Shown here: piece by piece, positions 24,328 through 35,482 of the stretch
How positions within the stretch are numbered: position 1 is the first letter of the stretch
How the letters are laid out: each line of letters begins with the position of its first letter
Source: Udeniomyces pyricola
Lineage: Eukaryota > Basidiomycota > Tremellomycetes > Cystofilobasidiales > Mrakiaceae
Direction of reading: 5' to 3'
DNA length: 64,000 nt
Assembly (NCBI GenBank): GCA_039545295.1
Contig: BCIK01000033.1
Span: 124,001-188,000, forward strand
The notes under the pieces: model-generated
What the model was told of the DNA's origin: nothing
Database searches by the model: none
Seen by the model: only the letters and a program-made list of their open reading frames with translations
Made by a program: the position numbers and the translations under genes

Positions 24328-25379
24328 AGAGAAGAGGAGATTGGTAATTAGATCTTGTATAGAGAATTTCTTGAAGGTTGGAATGGCTGCACATTTTTAT
24401 TTTTATTTCTTGGTACTCTTTTTTTTGTTTCTCTCTTGGGATTTGCGATCGCTTCTATAGAATCTTCCACATCGATTTGGGACGTTCCCTATGTGTCTTC
24501 TCTCTTTGGGAGAGGGGAGGAAGAGAGGAAGGAGTCTTTTTCATTCTTCTTTCAATTATATATATATAGTCTCTCTCTCTCTTTATGCATTCACAGTCTC
24601 TTTATGCTTTCGCAGTCATATACGTGTACGACAGGATTCTAACCATAAAATGATGATTCATTCGTAGTTAATATGAAGCGAAACTTTTTTTTTTCCATCG
24701 ACATGGCATGAGGAGGTGCTTGCTGCATTCATTACTATATGGAACCCTGTCAAAGTGTAGAAGAAAGGGAGAAGCGTTCGCAGTTGCAATCCCGGCGTTT
24801 ATGGGATGGGTCGACTATGAGATTGGGGAGGGAGGAAGGGGGGGGGGGGCGATTGAAATCCTCGGTGATGAAAAGGACTTGCTGCTGGATGGGGATTGAT
24901 GGGTTTCGGTCGAAGATGGTGATATATATGGCAAAGAAAAGGTGAAAGGGTATAAGGATTGATCAAATTGATCCAAGAAATAAGGAAAAGAGGATTGAGA
25001 GAGCATGGGCGTTAAGAGCAACAAAGAAGAAGGGAAAAAAAGAAGAAGAAAAGAGAGGCAAACTTGAAAAAGAGAGGGAAACGAATAGAGCGGGATCATC
25101 AAGAAAGAGAGGAGGGAAAGAAGCGAGAGAGAGAGAGAGGGAGAAGGTGGAAAAGAGGCATGCTGATGAGGATTAGGAAAGGTCAACTAGTCAGGACACA
25201 GATAGAGAGGGAGAAGAGGGGAAAGAAGAAGGAAGGATTAGAGAGAGACAGCATACGTTCGAGATGTTCTGGCGAATGAAGGATGTAAGGTAGAGGAAAA
25301 GTGCGAGGAGGTGGGTCTGGCTTTGTCGGGATGGACCTGGAAGGAAAACATATGGGAAAAGGGTTCCAAATACTTTGAT

Positions 25380-25392
25380 CCCCCCCCCCCCC
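25380..25392 (-). repeat. C13 (+ strand) = G13 on the STE7 sense strand, downstream of its stop
   Basis: Thirteen consecutive C on the + strand, followed by further C/T-rich sequence, 62 nt beyond the STE7 stop in the direction of transcription. Confidence 0.9.
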
Positions 25393-25453
25393 TCCCCCTC
25401 CACCCCCAGAACTTTTCCTTCCCCTTCCTTCTCTGATCCCTTCCGTTCATAAA

Positions 25454-28260
25454 TCAGTGGCCCACGCTCTGAGATCGATAGGTTTCGAGGCGGATTCTAG
25501 CATCCAGGGCGTTTGCTGGATCGAGAGATGAGACAAGAATGAGACGGAAAGAGAGGAGAAGGTGTAGAGTGGAGGCGAAGGGGCGGACGAGTGGATAGAA
25601 GAAAAAACAATTGCAATCAAGAGTTCGTGTGTGAGCGATGCGTGTCGGGATATACACGATGCTTTTCCACTCTCCCTTGAATTTCGATTCCTAGGTCCCT
25701 ATTCCCCCCCTCAAAAACAAAAAGAAACATCAAGACTTACCAACAGCTCTGCTGGACTCAGTCGTCCATTCGGATCCTTGATCAAACACGCATCGATGAA
25801 CCTCCCTTCGATCGATTCGGGCCCCACAAACGGCTCGCCCAGCGTCGGTGCAGGTTCGTTGACGATGTGTTGCAGGAGATCAAGGATCGACATGGTCATG
25901 CCGCCTCCGCCGAGGGAAACGCCTTTGGAGCGTTCGCGCTTGGGTGGAGGAGCAGTGGCAGTAGTGGTGTCGGGTGAAGGGTGTGAATGGATAGTGGTCG
26001 GTTTGTCGTCGGGATCAGACGCGTCCGAGTCACCGTCGGAATCTTTCAAAGAGAAGGGACACGAACCAAAAGAAAGGCAGGTGGCGACCAGAAGATTGAA
26101 GGACGACGATGTTCAGTTATACGTGATATGCGAAACAGAGAAGACTAACCAAATGGCTTACCTGAGAAGGGGAATCGACCTCGAGCGAGCTCAATGAGAG
26201 AGATCCCGAGAGACCAGACATCGGATTTGACTGTATAGGGGCCACCTTGGATTCGTTCCGGCTGTAATACGACGGGATGCCGGTGATCAGTTCGAGCGCG
26301 TCGGTTGCCATGAATCGGCTTGCCTGTCTATGGCCTCCTTCTACCCCTTTGATCAGGGTAAAATCTCATGGATCGTGCAAGAGCACATCAGGAGAGGAAT
26401 ACGTACACTCATATATGTACTCGTGCCCACGAATGTGTTGGCGATGGAATTGATGAGCTCGCCCGAGACGCCAAAGTCGCAGAGCTTGATGTTGCCCTCG
26501 GAGTTGACAAGAATATTCGAGGGTTTGACGTCTGGTATATTATGAATTGACGAGATATAGCGTGGATTAGTCCATATACGGATCGGGAAACGGAGTGTGT
26601 GATACGAAAAAAAAAAAAGAAGAAAAAAAGAACGAAGACAGAGAACACATAAATTCAAGGCCTAGAACAACCATGACCGCAGAACTTTGCACGGTAAAGC
26701 TGTCCAAGAAGTCTGACATTACACTCATGCTCAGAGACAGATAAAAGGAAAAGGAGACGCACCTCGATGGATGATACGATGCACGTCGTAGAGGTACGTC
26801 AGACCTTGGAGCACAGCAAAAGAAATCTTGCCAACAATGTTGATGTCGATCGGGCCATTGTCGCGGTAGATATTGTCGAGAGATCTGATACAGGTTCGAA
26901 GAGAAGGGTCGAGCGAGAGAGAACATGGACATGTCAACGATTTGGTCTAGCATGACGCGATTTCATGCTAGGCGTTTCCTTTGTCTGCCTTCGCGTCTTG
27001 CCCTGCCACCTGCCCCGGCTCACTCGTCTTTGTCCGTCGAGACATGCAAACCTCGGAGCGAGAACATCCAAGACAGGCTATAGTTCAAAAACAGGTCGCA
27101 CGCGTATCGGCGAGACAAGTAGAACGCACCCTCGGTCCATGTGCTCCATGCAGATGCAGATATGGGGGTCCGCAAGAAAGGCACCGTAGAAACTGACGAT
27201 ATATTCGCTCTTGCAGTCGTACATGATTTGGAGTTCTCGCAGAATCTGTTTGCGGACCGAAGGCTTTGCGTCAATGAGAACAAGCTGAATGGATGGTCCA
27301 AGAGGAGGAGGCAGGGTGGACAGAACGTGAAAGAGTAAGGACAGGCCCAGGAAGGAAAGGGGGAGCAAGGGGGAGATGGCATTGCATTGAAAGGGAAAGG
27401 GAAGGAAGCCATTGTTTGGTTCAGTTGTCAATCTCGCTTCTTTCCCTCCCTCACGTGTACAGAACAATGAGGCTTTACCGCCACACAACGAGAATACAGG
27501 ACGCCTTTGCAAGAATTCATCAACGTACCTTTCTTGCCATGTAGAGTCCTGACGGACCGTGCAGGACCTTTGTGACGGTACCGCCGTTGCCGCTGCCGAG
27601 TTCGCCGACGACCTTGAGATCTTCCGCTCGGAGGTCCGTCTTGGTCTTACCGTTGCCGCCTCCGAGATCAAGACTAGAGAGTTGGTCTGCCAACTTCTGT
27701 TGGTACGTGCGTGATGACGAGACTGCTGCCCGAGGGGAAGATGATGACGAGGACCCTGGCCTGGTAGAGCTGCTGCCGCTGCCGCCGGCTGCGAGATCCT
27801 TCTTCCGCCTGGGTTTGGCGACGCCGCTCAAGCGCGTGCTTGGATCGACCGAGTCGGAAGTCGCTGTGGAAGAAGCAGGCAGCGAGTGGTGGCTGTGAGC
27901 AGAGTCGGGCGTGGGAGCTGGTCTGGTAGGGATGGACTTGGTGATGTCAAGCCCGAGCGGCTTCTTTCTTGAGATGGCCGACGGTCGCCCGATGGAGGCG
28001 AGTGCGTTTTGGGAAGAGGAGGCTGCTGGGGAGGGATGGCACGGGGTATTGTCGGTGGAACGGTGAGCGGTGGAAGAGGTGCTATTGGAATGATGGGGTG
28101 GGAGGGTATAGGATTGATCGTCCTGGGTGATGATAGGGGGTTCATCGCCATCCTGACCGTCATGGGAGATGGGGGGAGCCAGAGCCTCTGGGGTGAGCTG
28201 GAGGGCTTTGGGATTCCGTTTCTTTTTGGGCTGGATGAGACCAGGGAAGGTGGAGGACAT
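25454..28260 (-). CDS. STE7: MAP kinase kinase, STE7/Byr1/MEK type
   Basis: Starts at ATG 28260, ends TGA 25454-25456. The N-terminus carries a MAPK docking site, [12 protein letters not shown], placed as in MEK1, followed by about 190 disordered Ser/Pro-rich residues. Kinase motifs in order: [11 protein letters not shown] (Gly loop), LYMARK (catalytic Lys), [24 protein letters not shown] (HRD loop), [10 protein letters not shown], and activation loop [11 protein letters not shown] with the S/T pair used by STE11-class kinases. Next come [26 protein letters not shown] and GRFPF. An insert of about 60 acidic and Pro-rich residues separates GRFPF from [14 protein letters not shown], where MEK1/2 have their proline-rich segment. 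The last exon (25519-25454) encodes [17 protein letters not shown]. It is the pheromone/mating and filamentation MAPKK, acting between STE11 and a FUS3/KSS1-type MAPK. Activation-loop residues (SGELINS, NTF) match STE7/MEK better than PBS2 or MKK1. Confidence 0.92.
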
Positions 28261-28867
28261 GGTGGGATGGTGGGGTGGAGAGAGGAGGACGTCAAGAGTG
28301 GCGGGCGGGCGAGGGGAAGAGGAGTGCTGTTGTTACAAGTACTGGTTCAGCGGGGTGTGGCAACGATGAACCGGCTCGACTGGATGAGTGCAGTTGCGTT
28401 AGATGGATCGATTCGAGATATATATATATATATATATACATCTTACATATATATATATATATAATACACTTATACACCTACACTCTATACCGAGTTCACA
28501 TCCAACGCCCAGGGCCCGAACAACTGACCAACTGGCTATAACCCAGTACCCAGTGACCGACTCGAGCCATCACGTGAGGCATAGACCATGTTGTTGGATG
28601 TATCACGATGTGAGAGCGCTAGCATATTGTCCATATTGTCAGATATCACATGCACGGATAGCCACGCATATATATATATATACACAGACACACACACTAG
28701 TATGCGTCCACAGCAACGTTGAATTTTCGTTTTAGTCGTTCTTCACACACACATGGCACATGTTTGGACCAGATGGAATTCACTTGCGGGCTCGCAAGAT
28801 CTCTTTCGTTTTCGCACTTTCAATGTAGCAAGGTTTGGACTAAATGCGCATGGATAGACGGCAGAGT
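28261..28867. other. Intergenic: STE7 promoter and eS19 3' flank, TA-rich microsatellites
   Basis: Interrupted (TA)n tracts lie at 28421-28465 and 28670-28697 (the second followed by CA repeats). No gene is supported; antisense ORFs here are low-complexity. Confidence 0.6.
28421..28465. repeat. Interrupted (TA)n microsatellite
   Basis: Two blocks of about eight to nine TA units separated by CATCTTAC. Confidence 0.9.
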
Positions 28868-30440
28868 TTAGTCGGAGTCAGAGTCGGCAGCGGCCTCAGA
28901 GGCAGCCTCCTCCTCGTCCTCATCCTCCTCCTCCTCGTCGTCCTCGTCAGCATCCTGCTGCTGCGAGTCCCAAACGGAGGTGGCGATTCGGCTAAGAGAG
29001 AGCGAGCAATCATAGAATAAAAAGGAGACAAAGCATGGTCAATACACAACGAACCCAATTCAGACCAACCAAAACACAAAATAAAACAACAAAAGAACGC
29101 ACTCAAGATCTCGCTGACCGTCCTGGGAGATCCTTCGGCCACCGTCGGGGTGGTGCTCAAGGACACCAATCTTCTCGAGCGACTGGCAGATGTTCCTCTG
29201 GACCGAGGCCGAGGCGTCGGCGTGGTGAGAGGGTCGGACTCCTCGTCGGTGCTTGCCACCGTGGAGCTTGGTGAGGGCTCCGATACCGACGTGCTTTCGG
29301 AGGTAGATGTGTCGAGCGACGGCGGCTGGAAAAGGAGGGGCAAGCGTCGACACGAACGAGAGAGAGAGATGGAGACAATCAAGGAGTCGAGGCGAGGGGG
29401 TGGAGAGGATAAGGAGGCAAGCGAGACAGTCGAAGGTGAGCGACTTGGGGGAGTGGGAGGGTCGGGGACATGTTGTTTATGATTCAGCCTGTTGGTTGAA
29501 GAGTCAGGTGTCGAGGCTCTCGCAGGGGAAAGGAAACGTTGGTTCTTGGACTCTGGCTGACAAACGAACAAGAACCTTGACCGAACAAGGACAGAAATAG
29601 GGACAAGACGAGGGCAGCTGATCAAGAAAGCCAGACAAGGAAGCAAGAAGCAGGCTGGGACGGGCACAAGAGCAGGCAAAGGACAGAGCGAGCGAGCGCA
29701 GAGAGAGAGAGAGAGAACGAGAACAGGGAGAAGCTTTTTCCCCATGTCTCGGTCCACTCTCTGCTCTCTCCACGCCCGCACACACCTCCTTGAGCTCTAC
29801 TCATATACGCGACCATACCGTCTAACAAGTCCAGTCTGGTATCCTCAACCAACCATCGTGCTCATCCACATCCGTCCTCGTGTTGCAAAGAACCCGGTTG
29901 CGTCGTCGCGAGAGAAAAGAAGCCAGCGTCCTGTCCTACGAGAAGCCCTTCATTCACCGTCGTCCAGTCCAAAGCAAGCTCCGACCCCCACGGTCTGTGT
30001 TGTCCACTAAGCAAAGCAGGACGGGCCATCATGAGGGTATGGAGACCCAAACATCAGACGAACGAGGGGGGAAGGGGAAGGGGGTGAGGGGAAAAGAGGA
30101 AAAAAAAAAGAAGGGAGAAACGTACCGGCTCGGACGTAGTACCAGTCGGGGTCGTAGGGAGCGAGCTCCTTGAAGGCACCGGTCTTGACAATGTCAACCC
30201 AGTTGGGGACGTCGAGCTTACCCGATCGCTTAAGGTGCGACGAGTAGGCAGCAATGAAGTCCTCGGCGGCTGGGAGGGGGGGGGGGGGGGGGAAAGGGGG
30301 AGATTGAAGAGTGATGACGGAGCAAAAGCAAGCAGGAAGACAAACAAACGGTGAGCTATGAGGGAGAAGTGGCAAGGAAGGACGTAGGATGGTGAGGAAG
30401 CGTGCAGGGCCAACATACAGATGTCTCGAACGGAAGGCAT
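28868..30440 (-). CDS. RPS19: 40S ribosomal protein eS19 with acidic C-terminal extension
   Basis: Four exons: 30440-30419 (22 nt, MPSVRDI), 30269-30126, 29325 to about 29103, and about 28989-28868, ending TAA. The product is about 170 residues and the family norm is about 143-150. Core motifs are all present: [89 protein letters not shown] and QRDLDRIA. After [12 protein letters not shown] comes a tail made almost wholly of Asp and Glu ([18 protein letters not shown]) ending [10 protein letters not shown]. eS19 sits in the head of the small subunit and is needed for 18S rRNA 3' maturation. The tail reads in a single uninterrupted frame. A 17-C polypyrimidine run lies 6 nt upstream of the exon-2 acceptor, and intron 2 is unusually long (29326-30125, 800 nt). 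I saw no convincing C/D or H/ACA snoRNA in it. Confidence 0.95.
30276..30292 (-). repeat. G17 (+ strand) = C17 polypyrimidine tract in eS19 intron 1
   Basis: Seventeen consecutive bases; on the gene's sense strand the C run abuts TCCCAG, the 3' splice site. Confidence 0.95.
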
Positions 30441-30965
30441 TATGAACTTCTTGAGGGAGGGGAGGAGGTGCTACGAGGGGAAAAAGCGTCGCCCATCGAC
30501 ACCCGTTCGAAAACCAGCCGACCAAAGAGAAGCCCCGCGCGAAACTCACATCCGCCGACTTGCCCAAACCCACCCTGGCCTAACCATCAGTTTGGCTCGC
30601 ACAGCTTATTGTTTTGTGCGTGCATGTCTATATATATATGTATTTATCTGTGTTATATATTATTGCCAACATCTGCATTGAGACCCGTCCATTCATCCAT
30701 TCATCCATCCATCCCATCCATCCCATCCAGTCTACATCATCATCATCATCTTATACACGCACGATGCATGGGTTCATATACGTTCATCATCATCATTAGA
30801 GGTATCCTCGTCGTTCTGAGCCCCGTCATATATACTACATGAACAGACATGATATCATGCACATATATATTTATGACATCACAGTCATATACATTAGATA
30901 ATACGGCACATGACATAGAATGATGTCCATATCATCAACCTGCAAGTGAATTAGGCTTTGACGTT

Positions 30966-30973
30966 TGACGTCA
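30966..30973. promoter_or_regulatory. Palindromic CRE / ATF-CREB-type site TGACGTCA
   Basis: A perfect 8-bp palindrome flanked by two further GACGT/GCGTCA half-sites (30960-30980). It lies in a divergent promoter, 526 nt from the eS19 start and 303 nt from the vip1-like start. bZIP factors of the ATF/CREB class bind this sequence; occupancy is inference. Confidence 0.45.
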
Positions 30974-31015
30974 GCGTCATAGGGCGATATCATGATGATG
31001 GCATGGATGCATGGG

Positions 31016-31050
31016 CAGCGCAGCGCAGAGCAGAGCAGAGCAGAGCAGGG
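31016..31050. repeat. Period-5 (GCAGA/GCAGC)n minisatellite
   Basis: About seven tandem imperfect units in the divergent promoter between eS19 and the vip1-like gene. Confidence 0.85.
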
Positions 31051-31275
31051 CAAAGCCTCAGAATAGGACAAATCAAGGCCAATCATCGTCTGCGCCGCCC
31101 TCTCTTGAGGATGAACCGTTTGGTCGATAGTCAGTCCCCTCTCCCCTCTCCCCTCTCCCCCCCTTCCAACTCGCTTCACATCATCCATCTCTCCCTTGCC
31201 CTTCGCATATTACTGTAGCCCTATCACCCCTTGCCCCTTGTTCATCTACACCCACCCATTCTCATCCACATCACC

Positions 31276-33246
31276 ATGTCTCCTACTTACGCCATCAAGT
31301 CAGTCGAATCTCTTGTTTCGACAACATCACCACCACGCCCTCAGCTGTTCCCTGCCTAATCTCTGCCTTTTCTCTCCTTTGCACCGACTACTTCCGTCCC
31401 CCNCCNCCCCCCCCCCCCTCTTCCGACGAATCTCTTCTTCCCCCATCCAGCGTCCAGGGCATCTCTCCTGAGAGCACCCAAACCAAGCTCGACCAGTTCT
31501 TCTCGTTCTGTGGCCGGTGAGTGAGATGATTGATATGCTATGCTGTCCATGGCGAAGCGTCGAGGTCCGCAGGCTGACCGGCTGTGGTGGCTCTGCGTCG
31601 TCTTTTCCATCCGTCTCGTTTTCTCCCTTTCCCCTTCCCCTTCTTTCTTTGTCCCTCCCTTTCTCCCTCTCTTCCTCTCTCCCGTACTCTGGTTGACTGA
31701 CCGTGACCCATCGACCGATCATCTCACCAGAATTGCGTCCATCAACTTGACCCCCGGACCTGACGGTACCCAGAACGCGGTGATTGTGTTTGAGAAGGGT
31801 GCGTCGTCATCACATTGGCTTGATAGATACGGCCACAGCTGCACAGCAACCAGACCGGTCTTCGCCCCGCTCATCCCTTCTTCCCCTCATCTTTCTCTCT
31901 CTCTCTCCCTCTCTCTCCCTCTCCCCCCCCCACTGCCCATCGCTACAGGTGGATACTGGGCCGGNNNNNNNNNNNNNNNNNNNNNNNNNNNNNNNNNNNN
32001 NNNNNNNNNNNNNNNNNNNNNNNNNNNNNNNNNNNNNNNNNNNNNNNNNNNNNNNNNNNNNNNNCCCCCCCCCCCCCTTCACCCTTTCTCCATCGTTCCA
32101 TCCACAGAATCGGCTGCCAAGACTGCTCTCCTCCTCAACGAGGGTACCCTCGACGGCGCCCACCTCCATGTCACTTCCGAGTCCCTCTCGTCTGCCTCGT
32201 CCGCTTCGGGTGATGACCACGCCAACTCCTTCAGCCAGGAGGATAAGCCCAAGGTCAGTGTTGCTTGTCTGCCTCCGAGTCCTCCTTTGTTTCGTCCTCT
32301 TTGCTTCTCCCTCCTCTCTTGAATCGACCTGATAGCGTGTTGCTGACACTACATCACCCTCTTGATTTGCCCACTCGGCTCGGCTCTGTTCTGCCTCGCT
32401 CGGTATCATTTCCTCTGTCTTCCTCATAGGCTGGCATCGTCGCCGAGTACCTCGCCCACGGTTACGTCTTGAGCGACACCATCGTCCAGCGAGCCATCGA
32501 GGCCGACCAGAAGCAGGGCATCTCATCCCGATTCCTCTCCTTCATCCAGGGTCTCGACAAGACCGCCGGCGAGAAGGCGCTTGGCCCGGAGAAGACCATC
32601 TCTGGCAAGATCCACGAGGTCGTCGACCCTCTCGTCGCTCAGGCCGCGGCCAAGGCCAAGGAGGCCGATGAGCAGGCTCACGTCACCAAGACTGCCCAGG
32701 ACTACTACACCAAGGTGCGACGCGCGTGCATATATATGTGCTTGCATCACGCCCTTGCTATCGACGCGTCGGACGTTGGAATCGAGGCGCTCGTGCATTC
32801 TTGCATGTATGCTGACACCTGATTTCTTACTTGATATGATCTTGACCTTACAGGCCATGTCCACCCCCTTTGGCTCCAAGGTCCTCTCCTTCTACACCTC
32901 GACCTCCAAGCAGGTCGTTGACGTTCACAACGAGGCCCGACGAATTGCCGACGTGCGTTGCCCTTCTATTTCTCTTTGTTTGCTTTGTTGTATATGGTTT
33001 GTCTTTGGCTTCAATATGCATTCTTTCAGTCCACTGACGTGAGCCACTTCTACATGTGATCTTTTGGTTGTCGCTTCTGTTGACCCTCCCGATGGTTAGG
33101 AACGCAAGGCTTCGTCCGGTTCGGCGACTAGCTCGACGGCCGCGGCATCTTCGACTGTTGGCACGGCTGGCTCGACAGAGGCCCCGGCGTTTGGCTCGGC
33201 TGAGCACTCTGCCCCTGCTCCCGTTGTCTCTGGACCTGCCATTTAG
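31276..33246 (+). CDS. vip1: RRM protein of the Vip1 family
   Basis: Exons run from ATG 31276 to TAG 33244-33246; the product is about 285 residues. One N-terminal RRM is visible (YAINVQGISPESTQTKL, FFSFCGRIASINL, NAVIVFEKESAAKTALLLN, LDGAHLHVTSE). After a short acidic linker comes the conserved Vip1-type helical region (AGIVAEYLAHGYVLSDTIVQ, RAIEADQKQGISSRFLSF, GLDKTAGEKALGPEKTISG, YYTKAMSTPFGSKVLSFYT) and an Ala/Ser/Thr-rich tail ending PAPVVSGPAI. Family members are cytosolic RNA-binding proteins of poorly defined role (fission yeast Vip1; related to plant BPA1-like proteins). The assembly gap at 31965-32064 falls inside an intron (31804 to about 32106), because the exons on either side join in frame as FEK-ESAAK. 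C-runs with N bases occur in two introns. Confidence 0.88.
31965..32064. other. Assembly gap (100 N)
   Basis: Exactly 100 N, a conventional unknown-size gap, inside an intron of the vip1-like gene and immediately followed by a 13-C run. A homopolymer probably stopped the read; missing intron or repeat sequence of unknown length may lie here. Confidence 0.97.
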
Positions 33247-33652
33247 AAGGAAAATCTTCGTTCTGCTCTGTGACTCTGCTCTGTCCTGTTCCCCCTTTTC
33301 TTTCTTGTTTGTGCAAGTCCCTTAATGTTTGTGTAGCATGTGAATGGAATGAAATGTGACGATTTTGTTGTGTGGAGCGAGAGTATGTGTGGGAGATGCA
33401 AAGGTGGAACGTAATTGATGATGCTGACTAAGCGAACTGTGTGGCTGCGGGGTTGACCGAAGCGTGATGACATAATTCGGAAGTGGCGTGACACGTGACA
33501 GCTAGTAATCAAGTTCCACGCAGTTCCACGTTTCCCCTTGCATCTTCGCCACCAAGTACCAAACACCCACCCTTTTCTTCAGCCAACATTTGATCAGCAC
33601 TTTCCTTGTCACATCCACCTTGCATATCACTTCATCCATCCATCCATCCATT
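33247..33652. other. Intergenic: vip1-like 3' flank and AN1 gene promoter
   Basis: No gene is supported. A CATCCATCCATCCATT tetranucleotide repeat lies directly before the AN1 gene ATG (33633-33652). Confidence 0.6.
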
Positions 33653-35482
33653 TATGTCCTTCTCCCACAGCTCCACCTCCACTCAACCCAACCGCGACGA
33701 GCTCCTCTTCATCGGCCGCCAAGCAGAATGCGCTCATCCGGCTTGCCACTCCATTGATTTCCTTCCCATCACTGTATGTACCGCTCTGGACTTTGGTGTA
33801 TAAACCTCTCACTATCCTCGGCTTCAAAATCACCGCTGAGCAGGGCGACCTAAGCTCTTATCGTGATACTCATATGCTCATCTGGCCCATGCTCGGTTGT
33901 TCAACTTGCCCCCCCCCCCCCCCCCCCCNTTGTTACTTCAACGCTTGATTTGGCTTGGCGTTCTTCTCTCCCAGTGTCCCGGTTGCCGCCTTCTGTTCTG
34001 TACCTCGCATCATTCACCTTACTCCTCCCAAACAGGCCACGCTTGCTCCTCTCCTCCCCCTGACCGGACGCCCATCCCTTGTCCGCTATGCGCTCATCCC
34101 GTCGGAACTCCCCCGGGCGGCAATCCCAACGCCACCATGGACCATCATCTAGACAGCACGCTCTGTAGGGAACGTGTACGGGAGCAAGCCGATGGCAGGG
34201 ACGAAAAAGAGAGGGAGCTTGAAAAGATCAGGACCAAGAAGGCCAAAGGAGAGATGTGTTGGGCAAAGGGATGTAAGAAGAATGTTCAAGGCGGTTTAGG
34301 CGTTAAGTGTTTGGTGAGTTTGTTTGGTTCTTGAGTTCGCCGTCGTAACAAAGCGGAAGGATGCCTTCAGTCTGTTTCAGTCTGTAGTCAAGGACATCTT
34401 GGAGCTGGGTTTCCTGCGTTATATCATCACATCAGGTCATTCAACATCGTGATGTACTTTGCTTGATCATGTTCCGCTAACAAAACAATCCTTGATTGCC
34501 TTGTCTTGTCTCATTCTGGTGACTTCACTTGTTCAGTCTTGTACCCATCAACTCTGTATGACACACCGCCAACCCTCTGCCCATTCCTGCTCTTCATCTC
34601 CCACCGGAACACGGTCCTCGACACCCACACCTCCTCCTCGCCCTTCAGGCCTTCGCCAGATTCTTGCCGGGCCCAGTCGCGAAGCCGCCCTGGCCGCCAT
34701 CAAGCGGAATCCTGGCCCTACGTCTTCCCCGGCAGTGCGGTCACCTCCGCCTTTGAAACCCCTGGGCGCTACTCCTGTCACCGCTAAAGAAGTCAAACCG
34801 TTGACGCCCGCTCAAAAGGACCGCGATCCCAACGAAAAGAAATCAGCCATCAAACCGTTGCATAACCCCCTTTCGGCCACCTCTCGGTGATTGTTTTTGC
34901 ATGCGTTCTTTTCTCTTCTCCTTTTTTTTTTGTCTTTCAACCACATCTTCTCTGGCATTCCCTCTATATCTGCCTCCTTCCCTCGTACTCCTCCCCCCCC
35001 CCCCCATCCCTCCGCCTTGGTCCTCATTCGGACCACGGCTGCTTGATTCAAGCCGAATTTTGGTTTCTTTGGATCATTCATGCATCTGTTCGTTCACGCA
35101 CTCACATCTTCCCTCCTCTCCCTTTCTCTCTTTCTCTCTCTCTCTCTCTCTTTTTCCTCCTGCTCATCGACACGCGCGCTCATCCCATCTATTGCGGTGC
35201 TTGCTTTTCCTCCAATCCTTCCCTTCCCTCGTCTATGTCCTCTTCGCCCTCACCCTTTCCCTCACCGCGCCTTCCCTCCTCCCCCTCCTCAGTCATACCA
35301 AAGCCGAAATTGCCTCCCGTCGGCAAGCCCTCGCTCAACGCGCGAAACTTGGCCTGCTCACGGAAGAAGAGAAGTTGCTCTATGCCGATCATGTCGCCAA
35401 AGAGGAGAGCGACCGACGGAAGCGGTCCGAAGGCGGTTCGAGCGCGAAAGGGGGGAAAGGAAAGGATTGTGTGATTGGTTGA
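33653..35482 (+). CDS. Two-AN1-zinc-finger protein (ZFAND2/Cuz1-like)
   Basis: Four exons: 33653-33772, about 33974-34314, about 34538-34895 and about 35295-35482. The first AN1 finger is CAHPAC, then CPGCRLLFCTSH and GHAC. It is followed by a CPLC...HHLDSTLC element and a second AN1 finger, CWAKGC, VKCLSCTHQLCMTH, HSC. The second finger is complete only if TTG|gtgagt (34314) joins |TCTTGT (34538). A Pro/Ser-rich linker and a charged helical C-terminus (AEIASRRQALAQRAKLGLLT, EEEKLLYADHVAKEE) follow. ZFAND2/AIRAP proteins link p97/Cdc48 and the proteasome to misfolded proteins under arsenite or ER stress. The protein ends KGKDCVIG, a possible but atypical CaaX-like tetrapeptide. The second intron holds a C20-plus run and the third a C13 run and a (CT)n tract. 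Confidence 0.83.
33909..33929 (+). repeat. C20 homopolymer plus N in AN1-gene intron
   Basis: Twenty consecutive C followed by an unresolved base, 45 nt upstream of the 3' splice site. Confidence 0.9.

Larger units (their letters stand above)
24244..25453. other. Convergent intergenic region between PTR2 and STE7
   Basis: Both neighbouring genes end here. It contains an 18-G run at 24310-24327 (67 nt after the PTR2 stop), a 12-G run at 24838-24849, a purine-rich (GA)n stretch at about 25120-25145, and a 13-C run at 25380-25392. The last is a G run on the STE7 sense strand, 62 nt past its stop. No gene is supported. Confidence 0.65.
30441..31275. promoter_or_regulatory. Divergent promoter region between eS19 and vip1-like gene
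   Basis: It holds both promoters. From left to right: a TCCA/CATC tandem repeat (30690-30731), a CATCATC repeat (30738-30752), a palindromic CRE site (30966-30973), a period-5 GCAGA repeat (31016-31050) and a period-7 CCCCTCT polypyrimidine repeat (about 31134-31160), which lies in the leader of the rightward gene. No coding gene is supported. Confidence 0.6.

Noticed and set aside
28009..28464. 151-codon rightward ORF antisense to the STE7 N-terminus
   Set aside because: It is a Gly-rich shadow of the Ser/Pro-rich STE7 exon, ending in a translated TA microsatellite.
29326..30125. Possible intron-encoded snoRNA in the 800-nt eS19 intron
   Set aside because: Ribosomal-protein introns often host snoRNAs, but I could not find paired C (RTGATGA) and D (CTGA) boxes with terminal stems on the sense strand, nor H/ACA boxes.
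31990..32060. N block read as a repeat or hidden exon
   Set aside because: It is an assembly gap, and the flanking RRM exons already join in frame without extra sequence.
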